Source: DASSNU01 sp035701265 (GTDB lineage Bacteria; Gemmatimonadota; Gemmatimonadetes; Gemmatimonadales; Gemmatimonadaceae). From it: a stretch of 64,000 bases of DNA. Every line of letters begins with the position of its first letter. Within the stretch, counting starts at the first letter, position 1. The notes under the pieces were generated by a model, which was given only the letters and a program-made list of their open reading frames with translations, was not told where the DNA came from and did not search any database. The stretch spans positions 62,001-126,000 of the forward strand of contig DASSNU010000017.1 in the NCBI GenBank assembly GCA_035701265.1, written 5' to 3'. Below, one piece after another: positions 44,600 through 52,045 of this stretch. The position numbers and the translations under genes are program-made.

Positions 44600-45988
44600 T
44601 CAGAGGCCATACTGCTGGATGCGGCGGTACAGCGCGCTCCGGCTCACGCCAAGCTGCTCGGCCGCGCGCTGCACGTTGCCATGGTGCTGCGCGAGCACCT
44701 TGCGAATGAACAGCCGCTCGGCGTCTTCCAACGTCATCGCTTCCTCCGCCGCCGCGCCGCCGGCCGCCTGCGACTGCAGCCCCAGGTCGCGCGCCGTGAT
44801 GGACGTGCCCGAGGCGAGGAGCACCGCGCGCTCCACCGTGTGCGCCAGCTCGCGCACGTTCCCCGGCCAGACGTGGCGCTCCATCTCGCGCATGGCGGTG
44901 CCGTCGAAGCTCGTGATGCCCTTGCGGTAGCGTGTCGCGTAGTGCGCCAGGAAGTACTCGGCCAGCGGGGCAATGTCCTCCCGCCGCTCGCGCAGGGGAG
45001 GGAGGTGGAGGACGATCGTGTTCAGCCGGAAGAGCAGGTCCTCGCGAAAGGCGCCGCGCGCGATCTCGTCCGCCAGGTTCGCGTTCGTTGCCGAGAGCAC
45101 GCGGACGTCCACGTGGCGCGTACGCGACGAGCCCACGCGCTGCACCTCTCCCGTCTGCAGCACGCGCAGCAACTTGGCCTGCAGCCGCACGCTGGTGTTC
45201 GCGATCTCGTCCAGGAAGAGCGTGCCGCTGTCCGCCAGCTCGAAGCATCCGATGCGATCGCTCTTCGCATCGGTGAACGCGCCCTTCACGTGGCCGAAGA
45301 ACTCGCTCTCCGCCAGCCCCTCGGAGAGCCCGCCGACGTTCACCGCGACGAGCGGTTTGTCCGCGCGGTTGGACGCCGCGTGGAGCCACTGCGCCACGAC
45401 TTCTTTCCCCGTCCCGTGCTCGCCGGTGATGAGCACGTTCGCATCGGACGGCGCCACGCGCTCCATCATCTCCAAGATCGGCTGCATCTGGGGGCCGCGC
45501 GCCACGAGCGTGGGAAGTCCGCGCCGGTTGAGGCGGGCATTCTCCGCCTCCAGTCGCTGCGTGCGGCGGAGGGCGCGTCCCAATTCGATCTGCACGCGGA
45601 GCACGGAGAGCAGCCGGTCGTCGTCCCACGGCTTCTCGATGTAATCCTTGGCGCCACGGCGCATGGCGTCCACCGCGCCGGCGATGCTTCCCCACGCGGT
45701 CATCGCGATCACCGGAAGCGTGCCGTCCACGCCGCGCAGCCGCTCGATGAGCTCCATCCCCTCGCGTCCGGAGGTGGTGTCGCGCGAGTAGTTGAGGTCG
45801 ACGAGCGCCGCGTCCAACTCGTGCGCCTCCGCGGCGGCCACGGCGTCAGCCACCGTCTGCGCACCTATTACCTCGTACCCCACCTCAGAGGTGAGCAGCC
45901 GGATGGCTTCGATCACGTCGCCCTGGTCGTCGGCCACCAGGATGCGGGCCGCCGGCGCGGGCGGCGAGCTGTTCGCGGCGCGGGACAT
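44600..45988 (-). CDS. NtrC family sigma54-dependent response regulator
   Basis: 462 aa. Receiver domain with acidic pair 20-21, phosphorylated Asp64 (VDLN) and Lys119. AAA+ domain with Walker A GEHGTGKE (189-196), sigma54 loop GAFTDA (236-241; Asp replaces the usual Gly), Walker B GTLFLDEI. C-terminal Fis-type helix-turn-helix (VQRAAEQLGVSRSALYRRIQQ). Activates sigma54 promoters when phosphorylated, presumably by the kinase downstream. Divergent from the LTxxQ gene; the 204-bp gap has no convincing sigma54 site by eye. Confidence 0.93.
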   Translation of the reverse strand: MSRAANSSPPAPAARILVADDQGDVIEAIRLLTSEVGYEVIGAQTVADAVAAAEAHELDAALVDLNYSRDTTSGREGMELIERLRGVDGTLPVIAMTAWGSIAGAVDAMRRGAKDYIEKPWDDDRLLSVLRVQIELGRALRRTQRLEAENARLNRRGLPTLVARGPQMQPILEMMERVAPSDANVLITGEHGTGKEVVAQWLHAASNRADKPLVAVNVGGLSEGLAESEFFGHVKGAFTDAKSDRIGCFELADSGTLFLDEIANTSVRLQAKLLRVLQTGEVQRVGSSRTRHVDVRVLSATNANLADEIARGAFREDLLFRLNTIVLHLPPLRERREDIAPLAEYFLAHYATRYRKGITSFDGTAMREMERHVWPGNVRELAHTVERAVLLASGTSITARDLGLQSQAAGGAAAEEAMTLEDAERLFIRKVLAQHHGNVQRAAEQLGVSRSALYRRIQQYGL

Positions 45989-46140
45989 GGGTCCGGTGGC
46001 CTCTGAGTGCGGGTGGAGGGGACCTGGCGCGGAGCGCGGGCTACGCTCTAATCAGGCAGCGCAACGGCGCGCCGACAAGAGCGGGGAAGGACCCGCGACG
46101 CGGCAGGCGGGGTACATGCAACGCGCCTGTGGCATGCTGC

Positions 46141-46172
46141 GTAATGTCTGCATCCAGCAGGACACGTATTAC
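46141..46172 (+). promoter_or_regulatory. Weak sigma70 promoter candidate for the LTxxQ gene
   Basis: ATGTCT near 46144-46149, 17-bp spacer, TATTAC near 46167-46172, ~20 bp before the start codon. An alternative minus-10, TCTAAT (46047-46052), lies further upstream. Both are weak. Confidence 0.25.
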
Positions 46173-46192
46173 CACATGGGATCGGAGACTGT

Positions 46193-46600
46193 ATGCGCAT
46201 CGCGTATTCTGGTCGTGTGTTGTCCCTCATGGCGGCTGCCGCGCTCCTCGCCGCCGCTCCCGCGGTGGCCCAGGGCGGCCCCCGCGACCCCCAGCAGATG
46301 CGGGAAATGATGGTGTCCCGCCTGAAAGATTCGCTCGCCCTCACCCCCGAGCAGGTGCAGCAGGTGGACAAGATCGTGGAGAAGGAAGTCGCCACCATGG
46401 GCAAGATTCGCGATGAGGCACGCGCAAGCCAGGATCCCGACGCACGCCAGGCGGCGTTCGCCAAGATGCGCGACGCGCGGGAGAGCGCGGACAAGGAAAT
46501 CGAGAAGGTGCTGACGCCGGAGCAGGTGACGAAGTTCCACGCCATGCGCGCAGCCGAGCAGGAGCGGCGCTCGCAGCGGGGCGGTCCGCCCGGGCGGTGA
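46193..46600 (+). CDS. Periplasmic LTxxQ (Spy/CpxP-like) protein
   Basis: 135 aa. Signal peptide SLMAAAALLAAAPAVAQ. The mature protein is all helix and carries two LTPEQV motifs (LTPEQVQQVDKIVEKE and LTPEQVTKFHAM), the repeat of Spy/CpxP chaperones, with a basic C-terminus (QERRSQRGG). Spy-like proteins protect periplasmic proteins during envelope stress. Divergent from the NtrC-type regulator, which makes control by that system possible. Confidence 0.82.
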   Translation: MRIAYSGRVLSLMAAAALLAAAPAVAQGGPRDPQQMREMMVSRLKDSLALTPEQVQQVDKIVEKEVATMGKIRDEARASQDPDARQAAFAKMRDARESADKEIEKVLTPEQVTKFHAMRAAEQERRSQRGGPPGR

Positions 46601-46642
46601 TCGACGGCGCGCGGCAGGGTGGCATCCTTGCCGCGCGCCAGG

Positions 46643-46672
46643 TTGTCCAACGGGAGGTCTGCGTGGTATGGT
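46643..46672 (+). promoter_or_regulatory. Candidate promoter of the protein kinase gene
   Basis: TTGTCC (46643-46648), 18-bp spacer, TATGGT (46667-46672); four of six matches in each hexamer. Located ~50 bp upstream of the kinase start. Confidence 0.35.
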
Positions 46673-46723
46673 CGGGGTGCGGCGACGCGGCCGGAGATTC
46701 TCTCGTCTGCCAGAGGAAGAACG

Positions 46724-47923
46724 ATGGACGCTTCCGGTCCGGATAGGACTGATACCCCTGGTGGTCCCCCAGCGTGGCCGGCCGCGCGGGGGGAGGGGGC
46801 GGGGGAGGGTAGCGCACACGGGGGACTCGCGCTGAGCGGGGGGGACACGCCCGGTGGTATCCCCGGCAGCACCTCCGGTGCCGATACGCCCGGTGGCGAT
46901 ACCCCCGGCGGTGGCGCCGCACCGCCCCCCGCCGGCAGCGCGCGCGAAGCGGCGGAGCGCGCCTCGCTCCAGCGCGCGCTCGGCGAGCAGTACGTGGTGT
47001 GGCGGCTGATCGGGCGCGGGGGGATGAGCGCGGTCTATCTGGTGCGCGACCGGCAGCTCGGGCGGCTCGTGGCGGTGAAGATGCTCCCCGCCGCCGGCGC
47101 CTTTGCCGACCACCGCAGCCGCTTCCGCGCGGAGGCGCGGCTCACCGCCGGGATGGTGCATCCGAACATCGTCCCCGTGCACGCGATCGGCGAGACCGAC
47201 GCGCTCATGTGGTTCACCATGGACTTCGTGCGCGGGGAGTCGCTCGCCGAACGGATCGCGCGCGCAGGGCGCGTGCAGGTGCGCGAGGCAACGCGCATCC
47301 TCATCGACCTGGCGCGTGCGCTCGAGTACGCGCACCGGCGCGGTGTGATCCACCGCGATCTCAAGCCGGAGAACATCCTGCTCGACGCAGAGAGCTCGCG
47401 TGCGCTGGTGAGCGACTTCGGGATCGCCACGATCAGCGGGGGCGACTCCGGGTGGAATGGCGCGTGGGCGGTGGCGGGCACGCCGATGTTCATGTCTCCC
47501 GAGCAGATCACCGGCGACGTGTACGTGGACGCCCGGAGTGACATCTACTCGCTGGGCGTGGTGGCGTATCTCATGCTCAGCGGCGAGACGCCGTTCAAGG
47601 CGTCGGGGCCGCAGCACGTGGCCAAGCAGCATCTCCTGCACGATCCCGAGGAGCTGTGCGATCTGGTCCCCGCCGTCCCCATCCGGCTGTCGCGCATCGT
47701 GCACCGATGTCTGGAGAAGGGGCGGAACGACCGCTGGCACTCGGCCACCGCCTTGCGCGAGGCGCTCGAGGAGCGCATCTGGACTGCGGAGGTGCCTCCG
47801 CGACGCGCACGCTGGGCGCGCGCCATCGCGCGTCACATCCCGCTCCTGCGGCGGCACCCCAGGCGGAGAGCGTCGGACGATCGGCGCGCGGGCGAGGGGG
47901 GGAGCACCGAACGAGAGAACTAG
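46724..47923 (+). CDS. Hanks-type serine/threonine protein kinase
   Basis: 399 aa from ATG 46724. Glycine loop IGRGGMSAVYLV, Lys119 (VAVKML), catalytic loop HRDLKPEN (210-217), DFG Asp231, GTPMFMSPEQ and SDIYSLGVVAYLMLSG. The N-terminal ~75 residues are a Gly/Pro/Thr-rich linker with four TPGG units (DTPGGPP, GDTPGGIP, ADTPGG, DTPGGG). After the kinase a short basic tail follows, without a membrane helix or sensor domain, so the enzyme appears cytosolic. Substrates unknown. Confidence 0.92.
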   Translation: MDASGPDRTDTPGGPPAWPAARGEGAGEGSAHGGLALSGGDTPGGIPGSTSGADTPGGDTPGGGAAPPPAGSAREAAERASLQRALGEQYVVWRLIGRGGMSAVYLVRDRQLGRLVAVKMLPAAGAFADHRSRFRAEARLTAGMVHPNIVPVHAIGETDALMWFTMDFVRGESLAERIARAGRVQVREATRILIDLARALEYAHRRGVIHRDLKPENILLDAESSRALVSDFGIATISGGDSGWNGAWAVAGTPMFMSPEQITGDVYVDARSDIYSLGVVAYLMLSGETPFKASGPQHVAKQHLLHDPEELCDLVPAVPIRLSRIVHRCLEKGRNDRWHSATALREALEERIWTAEVPPRRARWARAIARHIPLLRRHPRRRASDDRRAGEGGSTEREN

Positions 47924-47944
47924 CGGCGCTCGCGCCGCGCGCGC

Positions 47945-48142
47945 ATGCCGATCTTCAAGAAATCGGATCCATCCACCGAGTGCGAGGCGTGCGACGTGCG
48001 CTTCGACCTGATGCACGGCGGCGTGTGCGAGCGATGCCGCCGCGTGCTCTGCTATCGGCACCTGCACGGCTCGTGGGTGCAGCGGCTGCGCGTGGATCTG
48101 GGGCGGCCGGCAGTGTGCGTGCAGTGCCGGCGGGAAGGGTGA
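47945..48142 (+). CDS. Small zinc-finger protein
   Basis: 65 aa, 21 bp after the kinase gene. CxxC pairs at 13-16, 28-31 and 58-61, plus Cys36, His39 and His41, give up to nine ligands, enough for two zinc ions in a B-box/cross-brace-like fold. Basic, soluble. Likely in one transcript with the kinase. Function unknown. Confidence 0.7.
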   Translation: MPIFKKSDPSTECEACDVRFDLMHGGVCERCRRVLCYRHLHGSWVQRLRVDLGRPAVCVQCRREG

Positions 48143-48241
48143 GCACACGATCCTGCAATGGACGAGAGTGAATTGCGCGGTGCTGTTCGTCGTCGGGCGG
48201 TTGCACCGTGCTGACGATGAAGCAAGGGCTTTCGCTGGCAG

Positions 48242-49573
48242 ATGCCGACCCTCGAGAGCATGCCCGCCCTGACTAGCACAATCGGATGCGTGGGGGTGCA
48301 TCGCGCTGACTGCGCGTGTTTGCGCGTCGCCATCGTGTGTCTCCTCGGGGCGATCGTCGCCGCATGCGGCGAGAGCAGGTCCGCTGCGCGTCCCGCCTTC
48401 AGCCAGCGTGACAGCGCGGGCATCACGATCGCTGAGAGCGCCACGCCGGAGTGGACGGCGCCCGCGCAGGGTTGGCACCTTGCCGACACCGCCGAGTGGG
48501 TGATCGGCGCGCAGGGGCTCGGACAGGGCAACACCGATCAGGTCCCACTGTCGAGAGTCGTGTCGGTCATCGTGCTCCCCGGCGGTCGTGTGCTTCTGGG
48601 CAACGACGGGTCTCAGCAACTGCTACTCTACGACAGCCTCGGCCGCCTCGAGCGCACGTTGAGCGGGCCAGGGGATGGACCGGGTGAGCTCCGTGTCATC
48701 CGGACGGTGTTCCCGTGTCGCGGAGACACCATTGTCGTGCAACAGGTGTACTCCCTCGATGTGTTCGATGTGAAGCAAGGCTTCGTGCGGCGGCTCTCCA
48801 CACACGATGGCCGGCCAGCGTCGGTGCGAGCGGCCGCGCCCGATTGCCGCCGTTTCGTGCGGAGCGGAGCCGTGCGGTTGCCTCCTCCGGGTGAGCATGG
48901 CGCGTTGCTTCAGACCGTGATGTGGGTAGACACCGCGTTCACTGTTCTGGATACCGTTGCCGTCGACTCCGTGCCGGGCGTCTTCACCGTCGTCAATCAG
49001 GAGACGGCGAACGATGAGCTGTATCCGAAAGTGCCACCCTGGACGGCTGACGTTCCGCTCATAGCGGCAGACACCTTCGTGGTGCGAGGGCATGCCATTC
49101 GTCCGGAGTTGCAATGGCTGTGGCCAGACGGTCGAATACAGCGGATCGTCCGTTGGCGTCAGCTACCCGTGCCAGTCACGAATCATGATCGCGCCCTGTA
49201 CACCGAGAAACGACGCTTCTGGCTCGCGCACGCGGGAAGCAATCCAGTCGCCCGATCCATGCTACCGGACCTCGACGACTGGCACGACGTGCCGAGGATC
49301 AAGCCGTTCTTCGACAAGATTCGCGTGGACGACGAGGGCGACGTGTGGGTGCTCAAGAACTCTCTTACTCAGCAGCTCTACGAGCACTTCCCCCCGGTGG
49401 AGCCCGAACCGCCGGAACGTTGGATGATCTTCACTCCATCGGGCCGCTGGCTGGGTGAGCTGGAGATGCCGGAGCGCTTCCAGTTGCACGCCGTCACAAG
49501 TGCACGCGTCTACGGTGTGGCGAAGGACTCGCTCGATGTGGAGACGGTCCGCGCCTACCGCATTCTCAAGTAA
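48242..49573 (+). CDS. Six-bladed beta-propeller lipoprotein
   Basis: 443 aa from ATG 48242. The lipoprotein Cys42 (LLGAIVAAC) implies a long n-region; ATG 48260 or TTG 48320 (which gives a normal 16-residue signal) are alternatives. Propeller repeats: VSVIVLPGGRVLLGNDGSQQ, LLLYDSLGRLERTLSGPGDG, SLDVFDVKQGFVRRL and KIRVDDEGDVWVLKN. Similar propeller lipoproteins are common in this kind of organism; function unknown. GC appears lower than in surrounding genes. Confidence 0.78.
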   Translation: MPTLESMPALTSTIGCVGVHRADCACLRVAIVCLLGAIVAACGESRSAARPAFSQRDSAGITIAESATPEWTAPAQGWHLADTAEWVIGAQGLGQGNTDQVPLSRVVSVIVLPGGRVLLGNDGSQQLLLYDSLGRLERTLSGPGDGPGELRVIRTVFPCRGDTIVVQQVYSLDVFDVKQGFVRRLSTHDGRPASVRAAAPDCRRFVRSGAVRLPPPGEHGALLQTVMWVDTAFTVLDTVAVDSVPGVFTVVNQETANDELYPKVPPWTADVPLIAADTFVVRGHAIRPELQWLWPDGRIQRIVRWRQLPVPVTNHDRALYTEKRRFWLAHAGSNPVARSMLPDLDDWHDVPRIKPFFDKIRVDDEGDVWVLKNSLTQQLYEHFPPVEPEPPERWMIFTPSGRWLGELEMPERFQLHAVTSARVYGVAKDSLDVETVRAYRILK

Positions 49574-49717
49574 AGTACGCGAACGCCGCAGTGAGAGCGC
49601 GCCATGCCTGACGGGTGGTGGGCGAAGGGTTGCTTGCGCAACAGCGTTCCAGCTCCCTCTCGCCTTACCTCTCCACGATCGAGCGCCTGCCGACAGGTGC
49701 GCGTCCCCGTCCACGCC

Positions 49718-49960
49718 TCACGGCGGCTCGCGCGGTTCGTTCGGCTCGGCGGCTCGATCCGGTGATGCCCGCGCAGCCCACGCATCCAGGTACGCGCCGA
49801 AATCGTTCGCCGATTCGAACGTCCGCTTGTCGCGCGTCGTGAGGTCTTCGACGACCACGCGCAGCGTGCGCCCGTCGCCCGTGCCGCCGGTGTGCACGTG
49901 GAGCACGAAGTACCCCACGCGGCCGGCGTCGCCCGGAACCATCGCGGGATCGTGCGTCAC
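49718..49960 (-). CDS. Small protein coupled to the large lipoprotein gene
   Basis: 80 aa from GTG 49960, overlapping the upstream stop by four bases (GTGA). Short beta-rich domain (VGYFVLHVHTGG, RTLRVVVEDLTTRDKRTFES) followed by a helix (ANDFGAYLDAWAARAS) and a Pro/Glu tail. No family recognised. No signal peptide, so it probably acts in the cytoplasm. Confidence 0.6.
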   Translation of the reverse strand: MTHDPAMVPGDAGRVGYFVLHVHTGGTGDGRTLRVVVEDLTTRDKRTFESANDFGAYLDAWAARASPDRAAEPNEPREPP

Positions 49961-51876
49961 CGGCGCTTCGCCTGGCGCGATACACCCGATCCGATTCCGG
50001 AGCCCACGGGGGGCACGGCGCGGAAGCCGGTCGTCCCTGCCACGTTACTACACAGAGATTCGGCCGTGGTGTGCCGCGCGACGTTGTCGACGCGAACGAG
50101 CGTGCCTGAGCCGTCTCCGATGTGGGTGCTTCCGAAGTCATCGCTCAGCACCACTTGCATCACGCTGTCGTGACTGCTCGTCGTCGCGGTCAGGGTTATG
50201 GTGCCCGCGCTGCCGCCGGGGAAGAAGACCTGAACCGTGTCCTTGAACGGGCCCTTCGCGATGAAGCGGATCCCGCCGGCTACGGGAGTCACCGGCGCTG
50301 TGACGGGAGCGTCGACGAGATCGACGAACGTACCATTGCCGACGGCATCGTGCTGCTCGCAGAAGAACGCGTGGACCTGCGCCCCCGAGATCTCCAGGCG
50401 CCCGAGTCCCACTCCCGGCGGGAAGCCGATGGCCCGCAGGAAGAACCCTGTTCCGTCCCAGGTGCCCGTGGGCAGCTCGGAGGAGCCGCCGCCACGATCC
50501 AGCGAGACGTTACCGCACAGGTCGGCGATCGACGTCGTGGTGCCCGGGATGACCAGGCACGCGCTGGCATTGATGGTCGCGGGACCGCTGGCGGTCACCA
50601 CCGTGGTGAAGAATCCCTGTTGCACCCCGCCGCCCGCTCCGGTGAAGCCCTTTGGCGTGCCGATGGTGGCGCCCGTGGCCGACACGGTGACGGCGAAATC
50701 CGCCGGGAGGGCCGGGGGGCTGCTGCCGATCAACACACCCCACACGATGTCGAGCGAGGTGCCCCGATTCGTGGGCAGAGGATCAGCCAGCGACACGTGA
50801 TCCGCCACGACGCGCCCGCAGAGACCGGCGATCACACTCGAGCGGTCCAATGACTGTGCCGGGGTGTCGACACCGAACTCGTGAGCGACGCTCTGCCAGA
50901 ACAGCACGTTGACGAGGGCCTGCACGCTCCGCCGGGAGCGGCACTCGGCGTTGTTGCCATCGATGGCGTGCCGGAGCTCCGGCGCAGCGGCTGCGGCTGC
51001 CTGAGCCTGCTCGGCGGACAGGGCGGCGGGAAGCGGCAAGAATGTCCCGTGACCGCTTGCCAGCAGGACCGTGACGTCACCGGTCAGATACCCGATGGCT
51101 TCGAACCTCCAGAGGTCGTAGTCACCCACCGCAACGAGCAGCTCTGCGTCGGTCCCTGCGTTCTGGAGCTCCGGCAGGATCACCTGCGCGAACCAGTCCT
51201 GGAGGATCGGGAGTGATTCCGGGATGCCCTGTTCCGGGACTCCGCCGAGCGCAGCGAGCCGATTCAGGAAGAGCGCGTTCACCGGATCGGTGAATTCCGT
51301 CTGCTCGACCGCCAGCGCCAGCGCTTGCAGGTCGGCGGTGGTGCCGAACACGAAGGACGCGCCGCTGAAGTGTGTGAGCATCGTAACGGCCGTGCCGGCG
51401 CTGTCGAAGAGCGGGGTGAGGCTGAGCGAGTCGCCATCACCTTCGAAGGTGAGTGCCGCGAGCTGGAGCCCGGCCGGCGCGCTGGCAAGCGTGGCGGATA
51501 GCTCCACGGCATGCGCGAAGTGGAGTCCTGAGGGCTCGAGGGCGACGCCGCCGGCAAATCCGCCGCTCACCGGGAGGTTGGCTTGGGCGCTCACCGGCGT
51601 GAGTGTGATCCGCACCGGAGACTCGAGCGCGCCGGCGGGAACCGTCAGCGTGTACCTGATGCCGGTCGACGTGGTGGTGGTGAGCACCCCGCCGGCGGCC
51701 CCGATGGAGTCGTTCACGGCGTGCCGGACATCGAGCGTGAGATTGCCGCCACCCCCGCCCGGCGGCCCGTCCGGGCTTGCGCTGTCACCGCACGAGGCAG
51801 CAGTCGCCAGCGCCGTACCGAGGGCGAGCACGTAGAAGGCGCGGACGATGTGGCGAGCGAGTCGAGGGGTGCGCAT
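49957..51876 (-). CDS. Large lipoprotein with ZU5-like domain
   Basis: 639 aa from ATG 51876 with ribosome site GGAGA. Signal peptide with Cys29 (LALGTALATAASC). A Gly-rich linker, then a ZU5-like module: GAAGGVLTTTTSTGIRYTLTVPAGAL, SPVRITLTPVSA and GGVALEPSGLHFA, as in bacterial ZU5-containing surface proteins. The rest (~170-639) is large, with a helical part (~200-350) and a beta-rich C-terminus; no family recognised. Divergent from the BTAD regulator gene (169-bp gap with operator-like repeats). Confidence 0.75.
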   Translation of the reverse strand: MRTPRLARHIVRAFYVLALGTALATAASCGDSASPDGPPGGGGGNLTLDVRHAVNDSIGAAGGVLTTTTSTGIRYTLTVPAGALESPVRITLTPVSAQANLPVSGGFAGGVALEPSGLHFAHAVELSATLASAPAGLQLAALTFEGDGDSLSLTPLFDSAGTAVTMLTHFSGASFVFGTTADLQALALAVEQTEFTDPVNALFLNRLAALGGVPEQGIPESLPILQDWFAQVILPELQNAGTDAELLVAVGDYDLWRFEAIGYLTGDVTVLLASGHGTFLPLPAALSAEQAQAAAAAAPELRHAIDGNNAECRSRRSVQALVNVLFWQSVAHEFGVDTPAQSLDRSSVIAGLCGRVVADHVSLADPLPTNRGTSLDIVWGVLIGSSPPALPADFAVTVSATGATIGTPKGFTGAGGGVQQGFFTTVVTASGPATINASACLVIPGTTTSIADLCGNVSLDRGGGSSELPTGTWDGTGFFLRAIGFPPGVGLGRLEISGAQVHAFFCEQHDAVGNGTFVDLVDAPVTAPVTPVAGGIRFIAKGPFKDTVQVFFPGGSAGTITLTATTSSHDSVMQVVLSDDFGSTHIGDGSGTLVRVDNVARHTTAESLCSNVAGTTGFRAVPPVGSGIGSGVSRQAKRR

Positions 51877-51988
51877 GATGAGTTCTCCGCGTGTCATCGG
51901 GGCGGTGGGACGCCGGCAGTAGAGCGCGCCGCGCATCGGGTAGCGCTGGCGACGTGAGCAGTGCGGCGGTAGGTTAGGCGGCCGGCGC

Positions 51989-52017
51989 CAAACGCCCGTC
52001 AAACGGGGCGTCAAACG
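51989..52017. promoter_or_regulatory. Three CAAACG direct repeats, operator candidate
   Basis: CAAACG at 51989-51994, 52000-52005 and 52012-52017, starts 11 and 12 bp apart, the last two preceded by T (TCAAACG). SARP/BTAD regulators bind tandem heptamers spaced 11 bp. The site lies between the divergent lipoprotein and BTAD-regulator genes, just before the regulator start. Confidence 0.55.
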
Positions 52018-52045
52018 CTTGGCGCACCGCAGCCTGCGAGTCGTC

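Noticed and set aside
44579..46006. 475-codon plus-strand open frame opposite the NtrC-type regulator
   Set aside because: Exact antisense of the AAA+ and receiver domains; no recognisable protein features.
45989..46192. sigma54 promoter for the LTxxQ gene
   Set aside because: TGGC-containing stretches were checked but none has GG and GC at the required 10-bp spacing.
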